DNA from: Pinguiococcus pyrenoidosus
Taxonomy: Eukaryota > Sar > Pinguiophyceae > Pinguiochrysidales > Pinguiochrysidaceae
Length of the DNA: 64,000 nucleotides
NCBI GenBank assembly: GCA_019677205.1
Contig: JAAMXY010000621.1
Coordinates: 1 to 64,000, forward strand
Direction: 5' to 3'
Both the position numbers and the translations under genes were made by a program. The notes under the pieces were generated by a model. That model saw only the letters and a list, made by a program, of their open reading frames with translations, had not been told where the DNA came from and made no database searches. Within the stretch, counting starts at the first letter, position 1, and the number at the start of each line of letters is the position of its first letter. Below are positions 10,001-19,658 of the stretch, in pieces.

Positions 10001-10955
10001 GGCGGGGCAGGTGATGGACATCGAGGCATTCATCGCCTTGACCTTACAAGAGCATGCTTTGGGCGAGCCAAACCGCCTGAAGCGCGTCGTGTTGGTGGGC
10101 GACCACGAGCAACTGCCGCCCATCGTGTCGCATCCTGGGCTGAGGGGAGCGCACGGCCTGGAGCAGTCCATGTTTCATCGACTGCGGCATGCGAAGGTTC
10201 CCTTCTTCTGCCTGGACGCACAGGGCCGCGCACGGCCTGAGTTGGCCGCTCTCTACAGCTGGAGGTACCCACGGCTGGAGAACCTGCCGCAGACGATGGG
10301 GAGTCCGGCGAATGCTGGCATGCGGCACACGATGCAGCTGATTGCCGTGGACGGGCAAGAGCGAAGCCCGACGCCACACTTCATTCAGAACCTTGCGGAG
10401 GCGGAGTGGGCGGTTCAGCTCTTCCTCTACCTCGTCGCCATGGGCCATCCGCCGCAGGGCATTGCCTTGCTGGCACCGTATCGTGGCCAGCAGGCTCTGC
10501 TGCTCGACGTGCTCCGCAGTCGATACGACCTGCGACGCGGCGCGCCGTCGGTGGAGACCGTGGACGCTTTCCAAGGGCAGCAGGCGGACATCGTACTCCT
10601 GAGCTTGACGAGGACCAAGCACATGGGCCACGTGCGCGACATCCGTCGGCTCACGGTTGCAATGAGTCGCGCGAAGCTCGGCCTCTACGTCTTCGCCAAC
10701 GTGGACCTGTTCTTGAAAGCCGAGGACCTTCAGCCAGTCTTTCGGCAGTTTCTGGAGGGCGGGCGCAGCACGGAGCTGGAGCTCGTGTTCGGCGAGAGAC
10801 ACGGGAGCGTCGAGAGGGACGGCGTGGAGAAGCCAGCTTCCGCTAGTCACCGTGTCACGACCTTGGGGGAGCTGGCCAGCATCGTCCAGCACGTGCAGAG
10901 CATCCAGAAGGGGAAGAAGGACGCAGAAGAAGACGACGGCGACGACGAGAGCTAG
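7068..10955 (+). CDS. AQR: Intron-binding spliceosomal helicase Aquarius
   Basis: Intronless gene of 1295 residues. The N-terminal 700 residues match the Aquarius scaffold (for example SVHDYLMRNYVLYQLEAAYD and the segment around RGCTIRHVGD). The C-terminal part is a UPF1-type SF1 helicase: motif I GPPGTGKTD (about residue 744), motif II as EEAGQ (about 976, the Aquarius form rather than DEA[A/S]Q), motif III GDHEQLPP (about 1011), then ARPELAALYSWRYPRLENLP, QGQQADIV and a motif VI MSRAK. Aquarius (EMB-4, IBP160) binds introns upstream of the branch point, joins the spliceosome as part of the intron-binding complex, and links splicing to snoRNP deposition. The protein is somewhat shorter than human AQR (about 1485). 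The tail is acidic. Long antisense frames are shadows. Confidence 0.93.
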   Translation: MAPKRRSKRRKDAKKEECKAETPAKRRRTKAPAKQVESQVTSGVQDDVQRHWKSIGEEIVAGDAEQRADQLKAVRFLLEKLPFIHEEETKGAIAPLLSLPLWSCLSAGFRTHLLNRFPAMKRHYTRMLAKGVNDADAQFLPTLLIYFLKLLAPRGEAGGVGEADEEEEEEKDVKVEVDSQTTAFIMAFLELLCDLLSQLPTRRFVAALLKDLQVGPWLDQSPVLRALPPTAMQRVQRLLEGYYTLENFEIDDHTGAPLSPAQVKQRKLDHVGVLQRIAYKHFKPQVPEDLQPAMDSLVFTSAERLSIRANLRDIAEQLGRELVVKMLRKVNVLPAAGADSKWHKHIQERLEDDEFVMEVLLYHACQRPSLLERISETPVFPTEAMLYSRLHDEPAQDDEAEDLQSRVRPLDFPKLSLRYLSVHDYLMRNYVLYQLEAAYDIREDVTEVVRRMQAVRGFDGRITFKGWARMAVPMGDKALSVMKVKPPKLGEAVPAEVLASVQVNLANVGANIRAEWEELRQHDVLFLLSLKEPSIPAEKDRGSAEDDPVKQMEELGIVAVRGCTIRHVGDNAEEQPEKRSRGLLRKFIVTLDPAQYAIDQRDKSITDPYSTCNVLMRRNAKENNFKAVLSTIREIMVENSRHVHVAGPDSDAKDPQSATQGVLPNWLTQAFLGYAGDKDGNAAAEGDSDGTPPMNFGETEEILSKEPRSPFPLPPERLKKRLQFTATQCAAIRSGLKRGLTLIQGPPGTGKTDVAVRLALSLYHKYPSERVLLVTHSNAALNDLFAKLALCDIDGRHMLRLGSGFRDLQAEMSSAEMDIEGGYDFSTTGRINFILKKRQEILSRVSLLANSLGLNGEGASATCETALYFKLYHVTARVEEYRTGQGEFPFQKFFSELGVEVEEGDKDKAEICLKYLDDMFDELESARAFEVLRTHRSRSEYLLLKQARITAMTVTHAALNRRRLIGLKYKYDSIIMEEAGQVMDIEAFIALTLQEHALGEPNRLKRVVLVGDHEQLPPIVSHPGLRGAHGLEQSMFHRLRHAKVPFFCLDAQGRARPELAALYSWRYPRLENLPQTMGSPANAGMRHTMQLIAVDGQERSPTPHFIQNLAEAEWAVQLFLYLVAMGHPPQGIALLAPYRGQQALLLDVLRSRYDLRRGAPSVETVDAFQGQQADIVLLSLTRTKHMGHVRDIRRLTVAMSRAKLGLYVFANVDLFLKAEDLQPVFRQFLEGGRSTELELVFGERHGSVERDGVEKPASASHRVTTLGELASIVQHVQSIQKGKKDAEEDDGDDES

Positions 10956-11166
10956 TGCACACCGCTCGAAGCAACTCGCGAAAAAATCCGCGGATAGGAC
11001 AAGAAGGAGCATTTTTTTTCCTCGACCACCCGAGCAAGTCACCCGGCGCTCGCGAAGGCTTATCGTGCGACATGGAGTGCCACAGCAGTGAGAACCTCGG
11101 CAGTGGACAGTCCGCACGGCGCGCGCTTCACCTCGCAACCGAGACCCTTGTTCAAAGAGAACTGAC

Positions 11167-12490
11167 TCACTTTGCCACCGCTGTCTGATCAGCAACGCCC
11201 TACGCCAAGGAGCAGGCCGAGTCAATGTGACGACATTGCGAGATCCGTGCAAGTGCAAGTCTGAAAGACAAAGGGCAGGCAAGGACTCGTACCTGGATTC
11301 GCGCGCGGATCTCGTCCTGGTCCCCGAGGTAGTAGCCTGACAGGGGCGCCAGCGCCTGCGGATGCTTGAGGGGAGCGAGGTTCGCGTCGAGTTCGTAGAC
11401 CAGGGGAATGCCCGTGGGGATGTTCAGGGACGGGATGTCCTCGCTGGAGATGCCATCGAGATGCTTGACTAGCGCTCTAAGACTGTTTCCGTGGGCCGCG
11501 ATGACAACGCGCTTCCCCGTCTTGATCATCGGCGCGATGGTCTTCTCCCATTCCACGAGGAAGCGCTTCTCCGTGAGCATGAGCGACTCCGCCTTGGGAA
11601 GCTCGCTGACGGGCACATCCGCGTAGCGCGGGTCCGAGCCGGGCCAGTACTCCGAGGATTCGTCCACAAGCGGCGGTGGGATGTCGTAGCTGCGGCGCCA
11701 GATTTGCACCTAGTATCAGGAAGCGACTGGTCAGCTTGGGTGGGCGACACAGCAAAGCAAAGAACGAAAGGCAGGTCCTGTCTCCATGCGCATCATCAAT
11801 CCCAAATAGTGTGTCCACAACTTTCTGCAGCAGAAGAGAGAAGAAGAAGAGCTGACGAGCGTAAACTGCGACTCCTCGACACACCTGCTCGTTGCCGTGC
11901 TTGGCCACCGTGGCCTTCTTGTCAAGGCCCTGTAGCGCTCCGTAGTGGCGCTCGTTGAGGCGCCAGAGGTTGTGGATGGGGATGTACATGAGGTCCATGT
12001 TCTCCAGGATGGTCCACAGCGTGGAGATGGCCCTCTTCAGCACGCTGGTGTAGGCGATGTCGAACTCGAAGCCCGCATCCTTCAGCTGCTTGGCCGCGTC
12101 CTGCGCCTCCTGCCGCCCTTTCGGCGACAACGGCACGTCCACCCAGCCGGTGAACAGCCCTTCGGCGTTCCACGACGACTCTCCGTGCCGCACGAGTACC
12201 AGAGTATAGGCCTTCTCGCCGCCTTCGCCCGCGAACAGCCGGCTATTCGAGCCCAGCGTTGCCGCGCGACTTCTCCTATGGCACCACAGCGAGCATTGAA
12301 GTTAAAAGAAACCCCCAAATCCGGATCCTGTTGGAGGATAACCCGCCAAACACGGGCGAAAAACGCCGGAGTTTCGGAGGATTCGACGGTTTCCACTTTA
12401 CCCACGCGCGTTAACGGAGTGGAAGGCCTCGGAAGCGGACAGCAGTCCAGACAGCGCGAGGAGCAGAGCGCCTCCAAAGTGGCGCAGCAT
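11167..12490 (-). CDS. Phosphoglycerate mutase (cofactor-dependent) with plastid-type presequence
   Basis: Four exons join in frame: 12490-12402, 12275-11885, 11709-11293, 11184-11167 (304 residues). The enzyme part starts at [14 protein letters not shown] (catalytic His) and continues with [18 protein letters not shown] and [14 protein letters not shown], all dPGM landmarks; the last 18-base exon supplies TAVAK and stop, completing the usual C-terminus. It interconverts 3- and 2-phosphoglycerate in glycolysis. The first exon encodes [20 protein letters not shown] followed by [10 protein letters not shown], a hydrophobic signal peptide with Phe at the predicted +1 site and then basic/Ser residues to about residue 50. 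That bipartite layout is the import signal of red secondary plastids, so this copy is probably plastid-located. It is divergent to the LAMTOR1-like gene. Confidence 0.9.
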
Positions 12491-12940
12491 GATACTTTGG
12501 CACTTTGCGCGGTGAAATCCGTCGTTTGGCGTTTTGCGCGGATCTCCAAAGCTCAAACGCCGCTTTTTACATACGTCTCTGCCTGCGCAGCTCCCTTACT
12601 CCCGCGTGCTATGGCGCGCGAACAAGGTGAAAGAGGTATCTTTGGACCCCATAGGCCAAATGGATATTGAAAATATTGAAACTTCAAACTTCATCTTGGG
12701 TTGGGTTCTTGGGTGCTTGGATACTTGGGTGGGTATCCATATGGTATTCTAGTACCAAATACCAGGTATAGGTACCAGGATACCTGGTATACCTGGTACC
12801 CATCTTTGTCACTCTGTCACGCACTGCTCAATCATTCGCTGAAGGACTTCCGCGTCGCTTTGGCGCCCTTTTCTGTCCGGTACTCCACCAGTCAGTGGAT
12901 AGATCTCCCCTCTCGACTGGCGACTGCCTCTTGCTGCGTG
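12491..12940. promoter_or_regulatory. Divergent intergenic region with TACCAGG dyad cluster
   Basis: It separates the PGM and LAMTOR1-like starts. At about 12753-12801 the words TACCAGG, GGTATA, GGTACC and CCTGGTA recur in both orientations, forming nested inverted repeats. Just before (12697-12740) is a loose TTGGGT repeat. No coding frame with splice support is seen. Confidence 0.45.
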
Positions 12941-13819
12941 ATGGGGAACTGCTGCGCATGGCTCTTCGGCTCCACGTCTTCAGGTATCTTTGCAAGATGC
13001 GCGCCTCCCTGAAGATCTGGAGAGATGCTTTGTCTTGACAGAAAGCGCTGCTACCGCACTTTGTGTATTGCAGATGAAGAGCAGATGCCTCTCTTGCGAA
13101 GACCTGCGCTCAGTAACGCTGCGGATCGGCCATCCAACGCCTATGAAAACGCGGTGGACGCACCTTCGGAATCCGCCCGAATCGACTCCATTCTAAGGTG
13201 CCGCCCACATCACTTCCCCCTTGGACCTTTGCTTTCCCGGGATACCGATCTGTTCCTAAGCGCCGACTGATACGCCGTTGTTCGATGCCACAGGCGAGTT
13301 GAGAATGAGCTGTTGGACGTGGGCGGGGGCGTCTGGGATGCAGATCCGGGGGCCGCAGGGTACGTGCTGGAGGGGGATGAAGCGGATTCGCACGTGCTGG
13401 AGGGGGAAAAACTGACGATTTTCTGCGTAGGATGGAGGACCTCGGCGAAGCGAAGCTTGGCAAAGGGACGAAGAATCCACGGAAGCTGCCCAAAGTCGCA
13501 GCGAATGGCGACACCGGCGACATGGCGACCATGTGAGTACTGTCTTCTGCTTTGTCCACCTCTTCGCTTCCAAGAGGCTTCGAAGCGCAGAAGTAGGATC
13601 CTGCCTTTGCCGGATGCACAACATCGATTCCCTCGACGTCTTACCCCGTCTTCCTCGCCGACCCAACCTAGGCTGGGCAGACCACTGCCACTGAGCCGCA
13701 CAGACATCACGCATCACGAGCAGGTGGCCTTGGCGGTTGGGCAGGCCTTGACGAGCCCGCTGAAGGAGCAGGACGGCGAGACTGTCATCAGCAGTTTTGG
13801 GACCTCGCGGCAGCGGTAG
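12941..13819 (+). CDS. LAMTOR1 (Ragulator p18)-like lipid-anchored protein
   Basis: Five exons join in frame: 12941-12983, 13074-13197, 13294-13359, 13431-13532, 13672-13819 (160 residues; human LAMTOR1 has 161). The protein starts MGNCCAWLFG: Gly2 and Cys4/Cys5 are the myristoylation and palmitoylation signature of LAMTOR1. It continues with an acidic/Leu patch (DEEQMPLLRRP), then SARIDSILRRVENELLDVG, and ends with helices (HHEQVALAVGQALTSP) and SSFGT, in the same order as LAMTOR1. That protein anchors Ragulator and Rag GTPases to lysosome or vacuole membranes for TORC1 control. The similarity is of pattern and length rather than strong identity, so the family call is inference. All five introns are GT-AG and keep phase, which makes the gene model solid even if the name is not. 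Confidence 0.6.
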
Positions 13820-14224
13820 CGCCGGGTGCTCCCGTGTACATAACAGCACAACGTGGTAGCCGCCGTGGACCTGCTGCGGCTCGCTCTTGATGGGTGGGGA
13901 AGAGGAGGAAGAACGCGTGCGTGATCCTCGACGGGTGGCAGGCGACAGAGAGCTGGTGTGAGAGCTGCCTCCGGAATCCTGCCGCTACCGTGGTGACAGC
14001 GGGACTTTTGACGCGCCCTTGTAGACGTTTCGTCGTTTCGTCGAACGTCTGCAGCGTTGCGCTCTTTAGCCTTTGGAGGCGTCTGGAGGAAGGCTTCCCT
14101 CTCACGGATGTCCAAGCAAAATTGAGGTTGGGATTCGTTGGCGAAGAAATGGGCGCCTGCGGGTACCGAAAGGATGGCTGTTCTCATCGGTTGATGTCCA
14201 TGCCTTCGTCGTCAAAGCCTGCGA
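13820..14224. other. Convergent 3' region, no gene seen
   Basis: About 400 bases between the stop codons of two converging genes. Open frames here are short and lack motifs or splice support. Confidence 0.5.
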
Positions 14225-14231
14225 TCAGCCT

Positions 14232-14272
<41 letters not shown>

Positions 14273-16257
14273 TTCCTCTTCATTGCCTTCTGCCATCTCC
14301 GGCAGCGTGCCGGCCGTGTTCGTCCTATTCATTCTGACTGGGCTGTCGCCCGTGAACTCGTTTCCGCTGGGCTCGGAGGAGTTCTTGCTCTTGTGGAAGA
14401 GCTGGGAGCTCTGGATGATGGGCCCGGCCATACTAAGGAATGCGCCCATCACTTCCTCATCCTCGGCGTCGAAGCTCCCCTCCTTCTTGTTGATGACCTG
14501 GCAGACTCCGACAGTCTTGCCGGCGGCAAGAATGGGCATGCACAGAATCGTCTTCGTGTGGTACCCGGTCTCCTTGTCCACGTCCTGATTAAATCTCGGG
14601 TCCGCGTATGCGTCAGCGATGTTGATGGTCTCGCCGGAGGCGGCCACCGTGCCGGCGATGCCGGAGCCCTTGGGGAAGTGCATGTTCACCGAGCCTTCCA
14701 TGGACCAGAGCGAGTCGTCCTTCTCATCCACCAGGAAAATCGTACCACGATCGGCGTCTACAACACGTGGTGCCTACAAGCATTATGAGCAATGGCAGCA
14801 GCAGCAGCAGCAGCAGCAGCAGAGAACAAGGTCAGCATATCCTTGCTGGTGCGATTTCAAAGCCTGGCGTTGGCGACGGCGCAGCAGTACCTGGTTCGAC
14901 ATGGTGAAGACAAGGGAGCTCAAGCCCATGTCGCTCTGCAGGGCTGTGATGATGTCGACGAGTGATCGGAAGCGCGCCCGCGACTTTGCGGTCTGGGAGA
15001 AGAGGTCGGCGTTCTGCAGCGCAATGCCCGCCTGCGCTGCCAGGATCTCCGTGACGCCCTCGTCCGCCTCGGTGAAGGCGCCGGCGCTCTTGTTGATCAC
15101 TTGCAAGACGCCGATGATCTCGCCGGCCACATTCTTGATGGGCACGCACAAGATGGTCTGCGTCTTGTAGCCGCTCTCCTCATCGTGGGATTGGTCGAAG
15201 CGCGCGTCGGCGTAGGCATCTGGGATGTTGATCACCGTCCCGTCCTGACCCACCGTCCCCGCAATGCCTTTCCCGAGGGGCACGCGGATGTGCCGTGCCT
15301 CTTCATCGGCCATCTGCACCACCAGATCGCCGGCGACCTTGTCGACGCGGAAGATGGTCGCCCGATCGGCCTTCACGACAAGACATGTCTCCTCCACGAT
15401 CTTGGCCTTGGGAGAAAAGGCGTCAGGGATGCAAATCCATGAATCCAAGCAGCGGCCCCGGGAAACGTCTGCCACGAGTCTCCCGCTGCGTGCGGTGGTC
15501 GCGTACCTGAGCTTCGCGAGGGTCCAACTGGGTCGCAATCGTCCTGCAGGAGCGAATGATACCCTCCAGAGTCTGCGCGATTTGAAGGGGAACGGTCGTA
15601 GGATTAGTGGGGAGGGAAGAACGTCATGATCAAGTCATCCGCTTGCAGTCTCACCTCCAGACGCTCGTTCATCGCTCGCGTGCTGTCCGTGCCCTCTTCG
15701 GCGATCTCTGCGGCATCCAAGGGAAGGATTTTGATGAGCCTTCAGCCCACTTCCAGTCTGGCGACTCCCGGCGTGAGCCAGTCCGTCACCTCTATTCTCG
15801 CCGGCGTCCGCGTAAATACGCCCGTGCTCGTCGGCACTCGTGCTCGCTTTCTCATACGTAGCCTGCACAGTAGGAAGGATACACAGCAACGATGCGTCAG
15901 CGTTCTGGTGCTGGAAGTAGCAGCCAAGGACACCGTGCTGAGAGAGGGCGAAACGAGCAAAGACGAAGCGGAGGGCTCACTTTGAGAAACTCCATTGGTG
16001 CTTCGCTGCTGTACTCCGCAGTGCCGCGCTCCTTGAGCTTGATCTCCATCTGGCGGGCGCAGAAGGCCAGCGGGTCCTGAGGCGCAACATTCTCAAGTGT
16101 CAGCTGCTGCGGCCCGAGCGCCAGTTGGCGGTGTCGTATTGCGTTGGTGTCGTCGCACCTCTGGTCGATGCAAGATACATTCTGCTGTCACCCACTCGAT
16201 GAGCGCTTTGAAGTTGGTGCGCCGCAAGTAGTTGGCTGCCTCCTCGGGCGTGGTCAT
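14225..16257 (-). CDS. RIIa-like dimerisation domain plus two GAF domains
   Basis: Seven exons fit in frame: 16257-16159, 16076-15981, 15910-15751, 15707-15655, 15572-15507, 15406-14891, 14773-14225 (512 residues). Exons 1-2 encode MTTPEEAANYLRRTNFKALI and RPEDPLAFCARQMEIKL, resembling the RIIa/DPY-30 docking fold (Y-L-x-x-x-x-x-x-x-L followed by RPEDPL). A helical linker follows, then two GAF domains (about residues 160-300 and 331-450), each with the same core: GKGIAGTVGQDGTVINIPDA / GSGIAGTVAASGETINIADA, YADxRF, E(S/T)GYxTxTILCxPI and GVxQVINKxxGxF. The GAF cores resemble cyclic-nucleotide-binding GAFs of phosphodiesterases, but no PDE or cyclase domain follows. RIIa-type domains bind AKAP-like helices in cilia and signalling scaffolds. 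The tail is an (EQ)n tract. Exons 3-4 use a 43-nt intron and are the least certain. Confidence 0.75.
14233..14271. repeat. (CTCCTG)n coding repeat
   Basis: About six and a half hexamer units encode the Glu-Gln tail of the GAF protein on the minus strand. Confidence 0.85.
14796..14820. repeat. (CAG)n microsatellite inside an intron
   Basis: Eight CAG triplets lie in the last intron of the GAF gene (CTG on its coding strand), close to the 3' splice site. Confidence 0.85.
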
Positions 16258-17110
16258 CTCTGGAGACACGGGGCCGTCAGAAGTCCCCTTTCCGCGGCGC
16301 TTCCAGCCCACAACTCCGCCTTTCGCCCGCTTTCTCTCGGCGCGAACTGGACAGGCTTCGCGGCGCATACGACAGCAGAAACCACGACTTGGAATTATGC
16401 AGACACAGGGTGCAACATGTAACGTCGGGTCATGATCATCTGCTAAACATTGCACTATTCCTTCATCACATAACGCAATAGACAACGCGATGCTCAGCGG
16501 ATGTCATAGTTTCTACCCAGTCACCTTCCGCGCCTTTGAACCGTTTTCGGTTCGCCTATTCCTGCATCTCAAATGTGAGATAGCCTTTGGAGCCCTGCGA
16601 TTGGCGGAATGACGCCAAAGATAGCGGTTAGTGTTTCGCGTGGGAAGCTGTATTCTTGCACACCGGAATTGCTGTGCCTGACATGGTCGTTTTCGGCCGC
16701 GAGGCTCAGTCTTCGTCCGCTGGATTCTCGTTTTCGCTGACAATAAATTGTGTCTACATGAGAATCCACTAGATTCGGGGCGATCCTCAATGGATCCCGA
16801 GGGCAACCATTTGTGCAAGTTGCGCTGCTCCTCACCATTTTTCTTTTCACCATTTAAACCATTCCACAATGTCTTATCTTCGCTGTTGGGCTCCCAAACA
16901 AGGCTTGTATGCTTAGACCAATGACTGGCCTTGCGCACCGTTTTTCCAAATCTGAAATCGACGCTCCCTTCTTCTGTTCTTCTGTCCATCCGGTCACAAG
17001 ACGGACGATCATCTGATTCCAGCTGATCTGGGGTCATTCATGCGTTCATCCGCGGTGCGCCTGCTTCCTTGGCGCGCAAGAAGGCTGAAGACAGTGGCGA
17101 GGATGGAATA
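16258..17110. other. Divergent region with an unsupported 174-codon ORF
   Basis: Between the GAF and LYR genes. The minus strand is open from an ATG at 17037 to 16513. The 174-residue product is Arg/Lys/Ser-rich with no motif I recognise, and composition is less GC-rich than neighbouring genes. It may be chance. Nothing else is visible. Confidence 0.3.
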
Positions 17111-17646
17111 ATGGGCAGTCGCCGAGAAGCCCTCGCTCTGTACCGGGACTGCTTGAGGGCCGCGCGGCGCTTCCATTGGGCCAACGACAAGGGAGAGCCG
17201 TGGTATGGCGGGATGGGGTCTGTCTTTGGTAGCGATGCCTCACCACCCTTTCCGTGCCTCCGCTTCTCCTTCCTCCTGGTGCCGATCTCTTGCGCCTGGT
17301 GCTCACCGCATCATGTGGCGTCTTCCAGGAGCGATGTTTTGAAGAAAAGTGCTCGGAAAGAGTTCGAGGAAGCCAGAACGGAGAGGGTGAGGACAGACCA
17401 ACCGCTTCAGCAGGAGATGAGCTGGGCCTAAGCGAAGAGGCCCCCTACGCAGGATCCGCTGCTGATCGCCAGGATGCTCGTCACGGGCAGAGAGTCCCTC
17501 GCGCGAATAGAAGACAAGGTGAGGTTCTGCCATGACCCACCGCCAACCAAGATGGACAGGATTCTGACGCGGCCTGCTTCGCTCAGTTCGCAGATGCAGA
17601 GAGGAAGATCTTCGAGAACATTGACAATAGCCGAACACGCTCTTAA
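17111..17646 (+). CDS. LYR-motif (Complex1_LYR) protein
   Basis: Four tiny exons join in frame: 17111-17202, 17329-17386, 17453-17518, 17587-17646 (91 residues). The protein has the LYR tripeptide in ALALYRDCLRAARRF, then EPWSDVLKKSARKEFEEAR, a DP turn, and a helix with GRESLARIEDKF. This is the three-helix LYR fold. LYR proteins are small mitochondrial adaptors that bind acyl-carrier protein and help build Fe-S clusters or respiratory complexes. Which member this is cannot be told. The start is the first ATG; upstream in-frame codons are open but lack ATG. Four exons for 91 residues contrasts with the intronless Aquarius gene nearby. Confidence 0.8.
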
Positions 17647-18200
17647 GCCATCAACCTTGCGTTTCTACTTTAGTCCAAGGGAAGCCTCGTGCTTCCTCTT
17701 GCCAACTTTCTAGCTCGGCCTAAGATATTGCAAATGCAAATGCAGAGACGGTGATGGAGATGAGCCTCACGTCCTTTTGCCGCTCACTATCCCTTCTCCC
17801 CCTTTCTCTTCTCTCTCTCTCTCTCCCCTTTCCTCTCTTCGCCCCTTTCCTCTCTTCTCTAACTCTCTCTTTTTCTCTTCAGTAAGCCTTCATGTGTTGA
17901 CCATCGCACTAGGACGAAGGCGAGTTCCATCAAGCTCGCCTTATCTACTCTTGGACGGCCTCAAGGCAAGATGTGCCCAGAACGGGTGACATCCAGTGCC
18001 AGTGGCTTTCTGTTCCACTGTGGTAACGCCTGGGTCAGCGTCAAGCGGGCAAGAGAGCCCCTGCGACCCCTGCTGACTGCACATGTGGGAGTTCGACGTC
18101 CTATGTCCTACGTCTTGTCTCTCATGTCCCATTGCCTACATCCAACGTTCGATTGACGGATGCGCAACCACCTCCTCACCTTGTTTTGTTTTTCAAAGTT
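17647..18200. other. Convergent 3' region with CT-rich tract
   Basis: Between the stops of the LYR and formyltransferase genes. From 17778 to about 17880 the plus strand is almost pure C and T, including a (CT) run. No gene is supported. Confidence 0.6.
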
Positions 18201-19455
18201 TCAAGGGGAGACCGGTGCCTCCTCCTCGGCCTCGACGGCCGCCCACTGGACGCGCCGCCCGCGCAGGCCGTTCCACCACGCGCTCGCCGGCATCATCTTC
18301 TTCGTGGGTGGCTGTAGCTGCTCGATCTCCAGCACGGAGCCATCCCCGCACGTGAGCCGAGCACGCTGCTCGACCAGCGCTACCTCCTTGCCGGCGGGCT
18401 TCCCGTCCGCGTCGGCGGGCAGCGCGCGCGTGCGTGCGATGCGGAACCTCTCGGCCGGCATCCCATCTACGCTAAGCAGCACCCACGTGCCTGGCCACTC
18501 CGCAAAGCCCCGCGCCTGATTATGTATTGCCAAGGCGCTCTCGACGGAAGGGTCGCACTTGGCGTCCTCCTTGCTAATCTTCGCGGCCGCCGTCGCGTCC
18601 TCTTCGTTCTGCTCCGAAGGCGTGGCGGAGCCGTCAAACACGGCTGGAAGCGAATCCACCAGCAAGTTCGTGCCCTTCTCGAAGAGCTCCATCAGCAGCT
18701 CGGGTGCAGTCTCATCGCCCTCGAGCCGCCGCTCTTCCTGCGCGACGATGGGCCCGGCGTCCATCTTCGTCACGGTGAACAGCACGGAGACGCCCGTCAC
18801 TTCGTCACCCGCCTCCAGAGACCTTTGCACGGGACTCGCTCCTCTCCACAGCGGCAGCAAGGACGGATGCACATTCAGCGTGCCGAACTTGGGAGCCCTC
18901 AAGAACCTCTTCGGCAAGTACTGCCCATACGCAGCGGTGATGCACAGGTCAACCTCCAGGTCCTCCATGCGCTGCAGGAAGTCCTCCTGCTTGGCAGTCT
19001 CGGGCGTGAGGCACTCCACGCCCAGCTGGTCCGCTAGCTCGTTCACCGGCGACTTGAACACCTTCTTGCCGCGGCCTTTTCTCGCCGGCGGATTGCTCAC
19101 GGCCGCGACGATCTCGTACACGCCGCTGCTGTCGGAGTGCGAGCGCTCCCACAGGATCTTCAGGGACTTGGCCGCCACCTCGGGAGTCCCCAAAAACACC
19201 ACCCGCTTGGCAGAGGGCGCCTTGAGAGAGACAAAAGCAACAAGTCAAGGGTACCGGCATACGTCAGCAAATCCCTCGTGGAGGGGAGAGGATCTGCGAC
19301 GTCCGCGGGTGGTAGTAGGCAAGTTGCTCTGGGCGACGCACCGAGAGCATTCGCAGGGAGTGCCTCCTGCTGAAAGCGTGTACCCCACGTGGTCTCAACG
19401 CACCAAGCAACATCACCACCCAAAATAGGCACAAGCGAAGTCTGTGTGGCCTCAT
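18201..19455 (-). CDS. FMT: Methionyl-tRNA formyltransferase with organelle leader
   Basis: Two exons: 19455-19342 and 19220-18201 (377 residues). The catalytic domain begins KRVVFLGTPEVAAKSL and carries the formyltransferase signature: ITAAYGQYLPKR, then NVHPSLLPLWRGASPVQRSL with the Asn-x-His pair, and GVSVLFTVTKMDAGPI ending in the conserved Asp. The C-terminal domain (VEIEQLQP-like segment LEIEQLQPPTKK) is present. The enzyme formylates initiator Met-tRNA for organelle translation. Exon 1 encodes a hydrophobic leader with VHAFSRRHSLRML at the end: Phe follows the predicted signal-peptide cleavage site and basic residues follow, the same layout as the PGM gene, so a plastid location is likely. 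It is divergent to the Sec14-like gene, with 203 bases between starts. Confidence 0.92.
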
Positions 19456-19658
19456 CCTTGGCGCTTTTGGCGACGTTTGCGCGGGGCGCTTGTGTCCATG
19501 CAACTGGCGGGCGCAAGTCAGGTGACAGCCTCTCAATGTGGGATCTGTCCCGCAGCCAACGCTTCAAAAGCGCCATTTGTCGGTGGGAAAAGGCACATTA
19601 TTATCACCGCTGCTTTGAGGCTTCCAGATCGGACCCCGAAAAAGCATAGCTGGAGAGG

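Noticed and set aside
11477-12193. A single 238-codon phosphoglycerate mutase ORF reading through the intron
   Set aside because: It loses the [10 protein letters not shown] half of the enzyme; the spliced four-exon model restores the full family length.
15707-15751. Alternative joins of GAF-gene exons 3-4 through a segment reading LIKILPLDAAEIAEE
   Set aside because: The segment looks coding, but no donor/acceptor pair of reasonable size keeps phase with exon 3; the 43-nt intron model does. RNA data could reverse this choice.
16513-17037. 174-codon minus-strand ORF as a gene
   Set aside because: No motif, no splice or context support; listed only as part of the intergenic description.
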